64,000 bases of DNA from Phytophthora sp. 'mugwort'. Taxonomy: Eukaryota > Oomycota > Peronosporomycetes > Peronosporales > Peronosporaceae. The notes beneath the pieces are model-generated. The model saw only the letters and a program-made list of their open reading frames with translations. It was not told the DNA's origin and searched no databases. The DNA lies in contig JAUCEF010000007.1 of the NCBI GenBank assembly GCA_033558025.1, positions 868,001-932,000 of the forward strand. Direction: 5' to 3'. Positions 44,601 to 55,224 of this stretch are shown here, in pieces. The number at the start of each line of letters is the position of its first letter. Position 1 is the stretch's first letter. The position numbers were made by a program, and so were the translations under genes.

Positions 44601-44930
44601 GACCTTGCAGCGGCAGGTCTGGCCTACATCCCGACCACGACGCTATCCGCGACTACGTGCTGAAGAATGTCATTCCCATAGACGCAATTGGCCATACGGT
44701 TTCTTTCACGGGCGCGATTTCCTGATGGACACGCGGGAGGCCGAAGGCAAACTTTTTGAATACGAGAAACTCAATCAGTTGCAACAGATCACAGTGGTCT
44801 CCACTTCGCTGTCGTCGCTCAGATTGCAATGTATCACGAAGTTTAAGTCGAAGGAGCATTTAGCACGCTATCTGATGGAGTCGTGCTGCGCCACGCCCAT
44901 CGCATGGTCCCCATTTCGCCTTAAGACGCT
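44601..44930 (+). pseudogene. Patatin paralogue fragment A
   Basis: Nucleotide-level copy of 49203-49535 of the intact patatin-like gene, covering the segment after the active-site Ser to just before the DGG motif (GFFHGRDFLMDT.., CCATPIA). An early frame change removes the start. Together with fragment B it represents one paralogue broken by the 2OG-oxygenase block; about 285 bp of the paralogue, including DGG, is missing between the fragments. Confidence 0.88.
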
Positions 44931-45097
44931 GGTATCGTTGGCCTCGTCGCCTTCTATTAGTCGACACGAAAGTGAAAACATTTAACGAAAAACAAAGATA
45001 CCCCTTGCTGACAAAGAACGGCGGCTATGCCTCAAGGTACTTTGTATCATTTTTAATTACGGCAAAGGTGGTAAGCCTGCCGTACGCTGGACCCCAC

Positions 45098-47500
45098 TCA
45101 GACTTGCTTCTTGTGTAATCTCGCTATCAGCGCTACCAGCGTTTCCACCGCTTGTTTCAAAAGTTTAGCTCTTCTTTCAACTGAGGCAGCTTAATACCAA
45201 AAAAAAAAAATCTGGTTTTCATCGTACCATTTGCGCATCTTCGTAATCGTCACAGCTGCATCAATTCCATTTCCCCCAGTTTTCATGTAAATAAAGGAAG
45301 CATTTAAGTATTCACCACGGTGGTGCCCGCAGTTGTACACTGCAACGTAATTCCTGGCATCGCATACTTCCTCAAACTTATATATTCCGGCCGTGGCCAT
45401 CGTCGACTCGGAACCTCGGAGGAACGCTTCCACTTGTGCATTGGGGGACTCCGCAACGGGCACCTCCCACGTAAACGGGCGCCCAACACTCGGGTTTGGC
45501 TAGTGAGCCACTCACTGCGATAAGCAACAATGGACACCATAATCGCTTTCTTAATATCCGAGACTTTCACATCCCTCCAGTAAGTTAAAAAAGCCTTAAC
45601 GGTCGACTGTAGCAATCGCGGTCTCATATGCTTAAACTTGTCGGACAGAATATCAAGCAAACTCTCGTCGTCACTGAGCAGAACCAGTGTCCAAATTATT
45701 CAAGCGACTCCGATGTGCTCAAACATTTATTATTAACTTTTGGGCCTTTCTCACAGCCAATTTCAGCAGTGTTCGCTGAGCTTTTCCCAGCTCCAATTTT
45801 TGGGTCATGTTCAATATTACTCCCATTATATAATTTTCGTCTTCGCCTTTCAATGCGTTTAACAGAGATTGCCCAACGATATCCCATTCAAATTTCTGCA
45901 GCATGCTAACAACCGAATGGACAACGAAATCCTTTTTTCTTCATACGCCTGAAGAAGCCACTAAAACAACTTCACCAAGACTGGATCGTCAAACTTCATT
46001 ACTAAATTGCACAAAATTTGTCCCAAAGAGGGCATGATTAAGCCGGGATGCTCGTCGAAGCGAAACTGTTGGTCATCGGCATTTGCGATCTTCACAAACT
46101 TGCGGAAACTTGCAATGTCAAGTGACGACGAGTCCTCGAGCATATCAAAAACATGTTCCACGTCGATGAATTTTAGCATAGTTTCCAGCCGGTTCACTTC
46201 AGGCCAAGCAAAAATCGCGTATCGGTTATAACTACTGTCTTTCGTCGGCCCATCGTTGCCTAAATAACCATGCATATCGCTGGTTCCGTATGGTTTTTTC
46301 CATAGCTGCAAGCGTGTTTCGAGACCAGGATTAAGAAAGTTAGACTTGACAGGTACTAACTCACTAACGCCAATGTGACTTCCATCCGTAGTGTACCACG
46401 TAAATTTCTCTTCGCGTCCATCTTCATTCCAGTCACCAATCCCCCCAAAACGGCCATAGAAACGAACGTGGTGATACAACGCGGCAATCACGAATTCCAG
46501 CTTTATATCACGAGATACAATACCATTCGCTTCCTGCAGTGCACAAAGCCTTGCGCGGTCGACACCTTTTCGTGCATTGGACCCAAAGCCTGCAATGCTA
46601 TTTTCTATACTCGCTGAGAGAGCAGCAGTGCGAAACAATTGTCTTCTGGACCCATAGCCGCGATAGCATCTGCCAGATCTCCAGCCATTGGTTTGTTCGG
46701 ATTCTTTTTCAAGTGATGCATCGTTGGCGGTAAACACACCGAGTACACCAAAGCAAGACGATACCCCTTGGTCACTTCTTCTACAGCATGCTCAGCATCA
46801 GCATAATGCACTACATAATGTGGAAGATATGTCGCTGTACCGTCAGCCCTGCCAAAGTCGTGACGGCGTTTCACTTCACCGTCTTTATAGACCACTAAAT
46901 CACCTCCATCATGTAAGCTTGGCGGCTGGATTACCAACGTAGCTATTATGCCCTCCTCTTTTTCTGTGTCTTGGTGCTTGACAAAGTGTCCCCCTTCTTC
47001 ATACACAAGTAACTTGTACAGCACACACTGCAGAGGGATACCATTATACCCTAGTCGATCAGCAATTGTCACCACCATCTTTTCGAGTCCAGTTTGCCAC
47101 TGCGGGTTTTTAAAGGATACATCACCTGGTGAGATTTGCCAACTTTACGGACATTATCGTCCAGTCTGGTGTCGAAGTTGTGACCGAAAGGTGATTTCTC
47201 ACATTTTTCAATCAACCTTTGTGCTCGCTCTTCCCATACAGGGAGTGGAATAGGCCCCACCCCGTCAACAAATAGACCTGGTACTGCTGGTAGTTCGTTT
47301 GCTTGTCCACCGAAGGAAAAATCACCCGAATGCGCGCTTGCATGCGACAGCATGTTGCTGATTTTGACACAGGCAGCTCCTGCTGGAACTGGGATATCGT
47401 CGAGCTCACCTTCATCACTGAAGGGCCACTCCGTACACCCAAAATCTTCCTCCAGATCTGGATCTTGGTCGAACAATTCCTCTTTTTCATTGTCCGACAT
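45098..47500 (-). pseudogene. 2-oxoglutarate/Fe(II) oxygenase (prolyl-4-hydroxylase-like), frameshifted
   Basis: The minus-strand gene starts MSDNEKEELFDQD at 47500, with an acidic N-terminus. A one-base loss near 47141 shifts the frame to the oxygenase core (46605-47078): HFVKHQDTEKE has the HxD iron ligands (near 46976) and EHAVEEVTKGYRLALVY the distal His and 2-oxoglutarate-binding Arg. A second shift near 46610 leads to the long C-terminal part (45961-46737; ISELVPV-like VSELVPVKSNF, then SDMHGYLGNDG). Further breaks near 45960, 45690 and a run of 12 A at 45201-45212 precede the last helix (ELKLLKQAVETLVAL) and TGA 45098-45100. Substrate unknown. Probably a pseudogene; the A run could also be a sequencing error. 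Confidence 0.72.
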
Positions 47501-47734
47501 AACTGTCGCTCGGTGTTGGTAGTTTAAAACTAGAAAGCCGATTTCCTCACGAGTAAGAAGAAGAATGCCGAGCGACCACTTTGTCTGTCAACCCTTCATC
47601 AAATCACTTCACTTCAAAATTAGTTTTGTGGTACCAGTGTAGGTTTAAAAATCTAGAAACGTCATAATTAGCCATTCATGTCACTTTAATGTACCTAAAC
47701 TGGCGCAACATCAAATTACGTCGTAGACCGACGT

Positions 47735-48128
47735 GCCAATGCGGTGTGACTGGGTATTCGGCCGCGTGGTTGGATACCGTGGGCTTGAGAGCCGTGTACT
47801 GGACGCACTCTCCATTGGTCTCTTAAAGCCCGCTGCCTTCCTGTGCCTGCACCTGGACCTGTACTTGCAAGCTATAGTGTCGGGCAGCAAAGCTGTGGTC
47901 TTCGGAGCTGACGCCAAGCTGCTCATCTCGAAACATCTTCATGGCCATGTTGGCACTGGCTGTTGCTACCCAAGGTTCCCAGCACGCGATGTTTTTCTGC
48001 TGGGACTGACAGCGAGCGGCTTCTTCTTGGGCAGCATGGTTTTGCTTGTCAGAGGTCTGCAACAGGCTGCGACGGTTGCCTCCAACAGCTGGCACCGATG
48101 CCGTTCGTGTGTGAACATTACGAGATGA
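47735..48128 (+). pseudogene. Patatin paralogue fragment B
   Basis: Copy of about 49805-50200 of the intact gene: VGYRGLESRVLDAL matches VLGYRSFDSRVLDAL, followed by the membrane-segment region (LYLQAI, FLLGL, LVRGLQQAA). It is open for 131 codons and ends at TGA 48126-48128. It is the 3' part of the paralogue whose 5' part is at 44601. Confidence 0.88.
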
Positions 48129-48972
48129 GCCTGTCACTGTTCCTACCATGCCGCCCAGTTTTGTAGTCATTGCCCATGCAACGTCTAACTGCACAATGAA
48201 CTCATATTTGTACCTACTAGACCTCCAAATTAGAATTTGACCGCTACGTTGAAATATATGCAAATAAGGAGTACAGCAGTGTGACATGTTGAGGTACTGG
48301 TCCTATGAGCGAGAGCAATGCAAATGATCGGATACCTGCAGCTGAAAAATTCCGTCCAATTGATTAATTACTCATCCCCCGAGTGCGTGCACGAATCGCA
48401 CGAATCCTCTCGGCTTTTCACTAAGACCTCCCTTGTTATTCCGCAGAATGTCATCTTCCAACTGAAAATCGCTGATCGCGCTACTTCCCGTACTCGGACG
48501 CGACAGGTGCGACTCGAGACAGAAATGGCGACGTTGGGAAGCGACTACACCGACATCCAGTGGGCATTAACTTTTTATTAGTCAGATTCTACGCCTGAAA
48601 ATTAAAATCAGGTCATTTAATCCAAAGCAGACAGACCAACAAAGAATCATGTTATTTGTGCTAGCTATGGTGGCATAAGGTAAATATCCGGGATCGTGTT
48701 GTGTACATAAGGCACTCGACTAAATGCATACCGATTATGGAAGTCCCATCCTATTTAAGCAAATAGGCCTACCCTGCACGGGGGGCAGCTTCTGATTAGG
48801 AGGTCTACTGTATTCTTCGTACCAGCGCTGATTAGCTCGTGTATACAGTACCTTCTAAGCATGACGTCACGCGCCGCAAGCAAGACTCGAAATCAACACT
48901 ACTGTATTACCACGCCTCGGCTGCAGCCGACTGCCTTAGCCATCTCATGGTGACACACACGGCTCGCTAGAC
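48129..48972. other. Intergenic region upstream of patatin
   Basis: No gene recognised; a possible 5' region of the patatin gene lies at 48840-48972. A chance ORF is present at 48318-48581. Confidence 0.4.
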
Positions 48973-50298
48973 ATGCTGTCCCGCATAATTACTTTTGCAA
49001 CCAACCACATCGGACTCTTCCGAGCCGTCAGACTCGTAATGGCTCATCGTCGCCATTCCAGCGACTTGCCCAAGATGGAGCGAGACCTGTCCTTCTCGTT
49101 TGCGTGTGGCGGGTACCTCAAAATGTACATGTTCGGCGTGGCCAAAGCTCTGCAGGAATTTGAGTTAGAGAAAGATGCTCAGTTACTCGGCTGTTCAGCG
49201 GGAGCCCTTGCAGCGACAGGTCTGGCCCTGCATCGCGACTTTGACGCTATCCGCGACTACGTGCTGAAGAATGTCATTCCCAAAGCACGCAGTTGGCCGC
49301 ACGGTTTCTTTCGAGGACGCGATTTCCTGATGGATACACTGGAGGCTGAAGGCAAACTCTCCGAATACGAGAAACTCAATCAATCGCAACAGCTCACGGT
49401 AGTCTACACGTCGTTGTCGTCGTTCAAGTCGCGTCGTATCACGAAATTTAAGTCGAAGGAGCATTTAGCGCGTTGTCTGATGGCGTCGTGCTGTGCCACG
49501 CCCATCGCAGGGCTTCCGTTTCGACTCAACAGCGAGTGGGTAATGGACGGCGGCCTTTTCGATTTCCAGCCTGTCCACGATGATAAGACCATCACAGTCA
49601 GCCCATTCTACTGTACTGGCGCAGATATCAAACCGTCTGCGTATGTGCCGCTGTGGTGGGCTTTGGTTCCGCCCGAAGTGAAAGATGTTGAATGGTTGTT
49701 CGATCTCGGCTACGAAGACGGACTCCAGTGGATCGTCAAGAATGGACTTACTGGTCACCACAGAAGTGTGGTGATCCCGAATAGGAGCACGGAATATGTT
49801 GCTGGCTGGAACACGACGGTGGGCCGTGTTCTGGGCTACCGCAGCTTCGACAGTCGAGTGCTGGACGCTCTCTTTGTCGGTATTTTCGTATGTCTGTGGA
49901 GGCCACTGACGTTCGTGTGCCTCTATCTGGAGCTCTACTTGCAAGCCATATTGTCTGCCACTACAGCTATGGCTTTCAGCGCAGCGGCCAAGCTGAACAT
50001 CATGGTCTTGTTGGCATTGGCCCTGGCGACGTTGAGTTTCCAGCACACAATGATGTTCCTGTTGGGTCTGCTGATCACAGGTCTGCTTTTGTGCGGGCTC
50101 GTCTTGTTGGTGGGTGGCCTGCAGCAGGCTGCGGCGGTGGCTTCGATGGACTGGCAGCGATGCCGCTCATATATGCGAAGCATCATAAGTCTGTCGTTGT
50201 TCCTCCACAGTATAGTAGGCCCATCAATTCATATCAAGCGCCACGAATTCCTGTTGGAGAACTCGCTTGTGTACCGTATGTCGATGTACTTCATGTAG
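48973..50298 (+). CDS. Patatin-like phospholipase with C-terminal membrane segments
   Basis: A single-exon gene of 441 residues. Patatin (PNPLA) enzymes are Ser/Asp-dyad lipid acyl hydrolases. The oxyanion-hole Gly-rich motif is CGGYLK (45-50), the nucleophile elbow GCSAG gives Ser75, and DGG at 192-194 gives Asp192. From about residue 315 come hydrophobic segments (FVCLWRPLTFVCLYLEL, IMVLLALALATLSF, MMFLLGLLITGLLLCGLVLL) that should anchor it in membrane. It therefore probably acts on membrane phospholipids or stored lipids; the exact substrate cannot be read. The motifs are intact and the frame is unbroken. A broken paralogue lies in two pieces at 44601-44930 and 47735-48128, the result of an upstream duplication. 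Confidence 0.9.
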   Translation: MLSRIITFATNHIGLFRAVRLVMAHRRHSSDLPKMERDLSFSFACGGYLKMYMFGVAKALQEFELEKDAQLLGCSAGALAATGLALHRDFDAIRDYVLKNVIPKARSWPHGFFRGRDFLMDTLEAEGKLSEYEKLNQSQQLTVVYTSLSSFKSRRITKFKSKEHLARCLMASCCATPIAGLPFRLNSEWVMDGGLFDFQPVHDDKTITVSPFYCTGADIKPSAYVPLWWALVPPEVKDVEWLFDLGYEDGLQWIVKNGLTGHHRSVVIPNRSTEYVAGWNTTVGRVLGYRSFDSRVLDALFVGIFVCLWRPLTFVCLYLELYLQAILSATTAMAFSAAAKLNIMVLLALALATLSFQHTMMFLLGLLITGLLLCGLVLLVGGLQQAAAVASMDWQRCRSYMRSIISLSLFLHSIVGPSIHIKRHEFLLENSLVYRMSMYFM

Positions 50299-50636
50299 GG
50301 TCGACAAAGAACCCCACATTACTTAGCCGATCCTCGTGACGCAGGACGTTTGCAAGATACATCATGTGCTGTACCGCGTCGACGTAACTTGCTGCCGTCC
50401 GTGACGCCACATTCGGTCCAGTTGGACTGTAGAAACGCTCAGGGTTAGCCGCCAGCAGCACTGCATTGCTGTGCATGTTAGAAGGTCTTCAAACGGTAGG
50501 GTATCTCATTACTGCTGCTTTACAAAACTGGGTGGTAATACTCACGAACGCATATGACTGTCCTCCGTGATCGCAAAATATGTTACAGATACACGGAAAT
50601 GGCATGGCGCGGCAGGTCATCAAGTTGGTAGCGTCA
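50299..50636. other. Intergenic between convergent patatin and PH genes
   Basis: A 61-codon minus-strand ORF (50291-50476) starting MHSNAVLLAANPERF is preceded by a good branch/acceptor (CTAAC...GCACAG) and, further up, a GTGAGT donor near 50543. It could be a 3' exon of the PH gene, but the frames did not join, so it is left unassigned. Confidence 0.35.
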
Positions 50637-51338
50637 TCAGAGCGCGAACTGGTTCGCGTAGACGCCTTGGAAGCCGAATGTATTGGTGAAGCGCGTGACT
50701 TGAATTGCCCCTGGAACGAGAGCAGTCGGGTGCGTCTGGTGTTTCGTTACCATTGCGTCGTCGTAGATCGGGTCGCTCGACTGAGGGTCGATGTTGACCT
50801 TGCGCAGTGTGAGATCTGTGATGCGTAGCAGCTTGAGCTCGAGACGGTACATGATCATCATCATACGCAGCGCCTTGGCTTCATCGTCGAAGGCGGCGAT
50901 CACCGCTGTATCCTTCCAGTTGCGCCGACGCCAGGTACGCAGTGCGTTGGTCCACTGGTCCCGCGTCTCAGGTGTGGACGCGCTCAGCACAATACGCAGG
51001 CGGCGGAAGTGTTTGATCGAGCGCTCTGTGTCGTGAATCGAGCGGACGGGGCACAACTCGACGCATAAGCGGTGGGGTGTCTGTCCGCCGTCAATAGGCT
51101 GCACCGACACGCGGTGGCGAGTGAGCGAGAACTGCCCCATCCAGCGCCCGTCCTTCTTGTCGTAGTAGTGCAGCAAGCCGCGTTCCAGCGTGAAGTAGAG
51201 CGGGTCCTGCGTGCACAGAGAAACATGTAATTCAAAACCGAGGGAGTCAGATACTGCGACGCTGCTGGTGAACGACGATCAACGTACCGCCTGTCGGCCG
51301 ATGTCGTGCAGGAGCAAGTAGCCTTCGTAGTCGGCCAT
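50637..51338 (-). CDS. Small pleckstrin-homology domain protein
   Basis: Two exons: 51288-51338 (MADYEGYLLLHDIGRQA) and 50637-51206, joined across an 81-nt intron (GTACGT...ACGCAG), give 206 residues. The fold follows a PH domain: the first strand carries EGYLLLHD, the next LYFTLERGLLHYYDKKDG, later strands RIVLSAST, and the closing helix includes TRDQWTNALRTW with the conserved Trp. PH domains bind phosphoinositides or protein partners. The remaining 80 residues are not recognised. Oomycete genomes hold many such small PH proteins; no catalytic domain is present. TGATGA ends the frame, but a further 3' exon cannot be excluded. Confidence 0.8.
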
Positions 51339-53118
51339 GGGCTGTTCGCTAAGTTGAGCGAGGAATAGTCGCTTATCGAGAAATGACCAGCGGTCCTCTT
51401 GGCACTGGCAAGCAATTTTTCGTACAGCTCTTATTTTCGTGCCGGCCTGTCGTGCTGCGGCTCACCGGGTGCTTTCTGGTCATCATGGGGAGCACCATCC
51501 GTGGCGCGGCACCGTTACGCACCAGTAGGGGGGGCGGACCCGGAATTGAAGTTATCTTCAGTTATGCTGTGAACGAGGTATATGACAGCTAGCATTTTCT
51601 TTTATATACGAAGTGAAGAAACCTTTCCAACCGCATGCGTAGTATGCTATTAAGAAACCCAAATGGGTTCAACCCATCCCTCCATAGTAGAAATCGGCGA
51701 GCTGGGCTCAACTGGAATGTACAAGTCAAACGTGAGGCGAGTTCCGCGGTGGACGAGTTTTCGTGGCCCGAGCGCGAGATCCCGCCGTGATTAAGGTGGC
51801 AGTGGAGGTGACCAACGCGACGTCTCGGTGCTGCGAGCGTGGTGCCGGTCCGCACCTCGCTGGACTGCGGACATGTTTAGTGGCTTTAGTCTGCCGGCTA
51901 CAGCTTCACCTCAAAAAGAGCATGTGGTAGCAGCCCTCCCAGTTTAGGGCAGATATATCTGCGAGCACACATGGTGTGGCCGACCAAATGGCGCTACATT
52001 TCATTAACTTTGGCGGTAGAGCAGATGACGCCGGCGCAAGTATCATACCATGTGGTATCCAGCTGGTATTGATTGACATGCATGCAAACCCGCTCCGCGG
52101 CCCAGTTGGTGCTTTGGGCCTCCCGCACCTTCAAGTGTATGCTGATCACCGTGATTCAGCTGCAATGCTCTCGCACTCAGGCCGCAGCGTGCTGTGCCGG
52201 ACGATGACAGCATTTGATTGTGCCCACAACCGGCGTTATGCCCGCCCTGATTGCGAGCCTCATACCGACTCCGGTAACAGAGTGAGTCGGCCGGGCTTTC
52301 CAGCGCATTACTGTAGGGGCCGGCTGGTGCAACGGAAGCGCTGGGTCGTGGCAACGCTGGGCGCACGACGCTGCGATCGCAATAACTGCTTCTGGCTAAG
52401 AAATTCGCAACTGCCGACGGACACTGCAGCCCCAAACCGAAACCCGGCGGCGGTGGAAGGTGATGACAAATGGCACTGCCACACGTGTAGTCATCGTCGC
52501 GGCCGAGACGACGTGAATTGCAGCTTGAGACAAATGGGATCCGTAGACAGGATACACTGCTGTGTAACGTAATCCGATTGCATCAGTCTGCGGTCGCCGC
52601 TTGTCTATCATGCCGTGGGCCATGAGCGAGGCTTCCGTCGCCAGCTCGCCCGCCCTGTATCAGGGCGGAAGGTGCTCGACCTCGAGCGTTGCTCGTTGTT
52701 TGACAAGGCGAGCACAATCGGCAGCAAACAGGGGAAAGCCTGGAATGGCAAGCGAGCATTACACACAGCAATTATGCCGAATGCTGCTCATATCCTTTGA
52801 GAATGGATATTGGCGAAGGTACAGTCCACGTTGCTGCACCCACATTCAGTATCAGTGATGCTTTCACCAACCTCTGGGATCCAATGCGAAATGGCTTACC
52901 GTAATTTTGCATCCATATCCCTCAATTCTAAGGTCGACTAGAAAGCCCGAGCCAAATTGTGGAATCGCTATCACGTAAAACTCCCACTCCCCATAGAAAA
53001 TCCGTCTGTCTGCGTCGATCGACACTCTCTCTTCCGCTGCCTTCACTCGCGTCACTATCCAAAGCGCCTCGGGTCGGAGCCTTACCCTACGACGGCCCTC
53101 TATTTAAAGCCGCAGAGA
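51339..53118. other. Intergenic, partly GC-rich, no recognised gene
   Basis: 51976-52572 is GC-rich and open for 198 codons on the plus strand and partly on the minus strand, but neither product shows a domain, signal peptide or repeat. 53099-53108 has a CTCTATTTAAAG box 11-20 bp before the FYVE gene's ATG, which could be its TATA-like element. Confidence 0.4.
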
Positions 53119-54675
53119 ATGTGTGTGCGGCCTCCGAGTGCCGCGCGCTCGGCACGAGCCGAGCGCGCCGCCTCCAAGGCTGTCGCCGCGGGCGGCTCGC
53201 GGGGCTCTTTGTCCTTGCGCCCGCGCTCGTGCTCCAACGTGTCCACGGCGTCCAGCAGCTGGTCGCCCACGGGCATGAACGTGACCTCGCGTGACACGGT
53301 TTCCGGCCGCTGGGTCGAGGATGCGGCCGCGCGGACCTGCGCCAAGTGCGAGCGCGTGTTCTCGCTTGTGAACCGCCGCCATCACTGCCGCGTGTGCGGC
53401 GAGATCTTCTGCCACGCCTGCTCACGCACACGCATGGTGCTGGCCACGAACCCGGGTGAAATTCCGCGCCGCCAGCGCGTGTGCGACCCATGCGCAACCC
53501 ACGCGCACAGCAGCGCCGTGCTCTACGAAGCCGAAGATACATCACTGGGCCCGCGTTTCCGTGCCAAAACGGAGGTCGCTTCGGTCACGGAGGAACTGCT
53601 GCTGGCCAAGGAGAACCAGGCGACCATGACCGTCAGGACGCCAAGCAAGACGACGGACGCGGAAAGCAGCAGCCTCAGCTTCCTGGTGGCCTCGGCCTTG
53701 GGTTTTGCGGCCGCTTTCTGGTTCCTTAAGGACGAGGTGGCTATGTCCAACCCGGCCATCTGGATCCTGCTGGCCGGCTTCATCAAGAACGTATATGAGG
53801 TCATGAGGAGGATAAGCGATGCTAGACAATTTAGAGACGGCGTGACGGACCTGAAGGATGCCGAGAAGGTCTTCAGCGGTATGGATCTGGACGCCACGGA
53901 TGACCAGTCGACGTCGCCGAACTCGTCCATGTTGGCCGTCTCGGAGAAGCCCAAGGAAAGCAAGTACGCCAGTGTCAAGATCACGCCCGCGCTGAGTGAC
54001 GAGCTCATCGCCAGCTCGCAGATGTCTCTCGACAAGGTGCTGGAACTGGCTAACACGGACGTGACTAAGGACTCGGCGTGGACGGAGGAGGTCCCCACCA
54101 CAGAGAACCTTACGGTCTACTCGCGTGACGGCAAGCCGTCGCGTATTTACAAGTGCGAGGGCGAGATCCCACTCTCCCCCGATGAGTTGTTTGACGAGCT
54201 GTACACGAACCTGGAGACGAGCAATGTGTGGAACGTGACTGCTGCTGAGAGCAACGTGATCTGCAAACTGGATGAGACAACCGACTTAGTGCACTTGATT
54301 TCGAACCCTGCTCTTGGCGGTGTGATATCTAGCCGTGACTTTGTGAACACCCGTACATGGCGTCGCCAGGATGGCGGTGGCTACGTTGTCGCCAACAGCT
54401 ACGCTGGGAAAAATGTCCTGAAGCCTCAGAAGGGAATTACTCGAGGTGAGAACGGTCCGACGGGCTGGGTCATATTACCGCACCCGACGTCTCCGTTTAA
54501 GAGCCGTCTCATCTGGATCCTGAACATGGATATCAAGGGCTACTTCCCATCCAGCGTTATCCGCAAGGGCTCCATTAGTGAGGTATGTTGTTTCGTGCGC
54601 AACCTGCGTCGCTATATTGCCCGTAACGCTGTCGCCGACGAGCACGCCCCCGAGCACTCAACCGAGGTGCAATAA
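53119..54675 (+). CDS. FYVE finger, membrane hairpin and START-domain protein
   Basis: 518 residues from ATG 53119; the open frame begins further up at a TTG, but ATG 53119 is the first in-frame Met. The FYVE zinc finger (about 65-125) has WVED, the basic RRHHCRVCG and RVCDPC, with eight Cys at 74, 77, 90, 93, 98, 101, 122 and 125; FYVE fingers bind PtdIns3P on endosomes. Two hydrophobic segments follow (about 186-203 and 211-226), enough for a membrane hairpin. From about residue 310 to the end a START-like lipid-transfer domain is present (ENLTVYSRDG, RDFVNTRTWRR, WVILPHP, SVIRKGSISEV). FYVE-START combinations are an oomycete expansion; the membrane hairpin between them is less usual. Likely role: lipid transfer at endosomes. 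Confidence 0.88.
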   Translation: MCVRPPSAARSARAERAASKAVAAGGSRGSLSLRPRSCSNVSTASSSWSPTGMNVTSRDTVSGRWVEDAAARTCAKCERVFSLVNRRHHCRVCGEIFCHACSRTRMVLATNPGEIPRRQRVCDPCATHAHSSAVLYEAEDTSLGPRFRAKTEVASVTEELLLAKENQATMTVRTPSKTTDAESSSLSFLVASALGFAAAFWFLKDEVAMSNPAIWILLAGFIKNVYEVMRRISDARQFRDGVTDLKDAEKVFSGMDLDATDDQSTSPNSSMLAVSEKPKESKYASVKITPALSDELIASSQMSLDKVLELANTDVTKDSAWTEEVPTTENLTVYSRDGKPSRIYKCEGEIPLSPDELFDELYTNLETSNVWNVTAAESNVICKLDETTDLVHLISNPALGGVISSRDFVNTRTWRRQDGGGYVVANSYAGKNVLKPQKGITRGENGPTGWVILPHPTSPFKSRLIWILNMDIKGYFPSSVIRKGSISEVCCFVRNLRRYIARNAVADEHAPEHSTEVQ

Positions 54676-55224
54676 ATTCACTCAGCCATCAACCAAATCA
54701 AGAAAAATCAAGACCAATGACAAGTGATGTTGCAACTGAACTGGAATTTGAGGACATGCAGGGCGAGCGGATTGAACGCTTGCTTCTCGCACGCTTCCAG
54801 CTTCCAGCTTTGGCATTAGTCTTGGTTTAGTGTCTCGTGTGTTCGTTAATCTCTAGTGGAACTGTCGCGTTCAACGGAAAACTCGACTAATTAGCTCCGA
54901 TCCCTTTTACAACTACTCCCCCCCCCAAGGCCAAGCGAGGCGACAGAAAGGCATGGAACCCCGCGACCGCCTCCCACTATCGTGTCTCCCGTGAGCTCAA
55001 CGGAAATGCAGTCGAACGACGCGATACCCGACAAAGTTTACATTTTACATACCTATTTGCTTTTCATATTTTTTGTTGTTGGAACAGGACGATGATACAA
55101 TAAAGAATTACTTACTATCCTTACCAGATTGTTTTGTGTGCCGTGTAGCAAAAGAGTGGGAAATCTGGATGTGATCATCGCTACCAGGAATTTTGGAGAT
55201 GGCAATGTATTGTTTACTAACGTT
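54676..55224. other. Intergenic between convergent FYVE-START and polycystin genes
   Basis: No gene recognised; 3' flanks of both neighbours. A run of C (CCCCCCCC) lies near 54920. Confidence 0.5.

Noticed and set aside
50291..50476. Possible third exon of the PH-domain gene
   Set aside because: A good acceptor exists, but the nearest donor did not keep frame and the PH exon already ends in TGATGA.
51976..52572. 198-codon plus-strand ORF in GC-rich DNA
   Set aside because: Overlapping ORFs on the other strand of similar quality and no domain; likely due to base composition.
52957..53118. 54-codon extension of the FYVE-START ORF from a TTG
   Set aside because: Non-ATG start over a likely promoter with a TATTTAAAG box; the first ATG is 53119.
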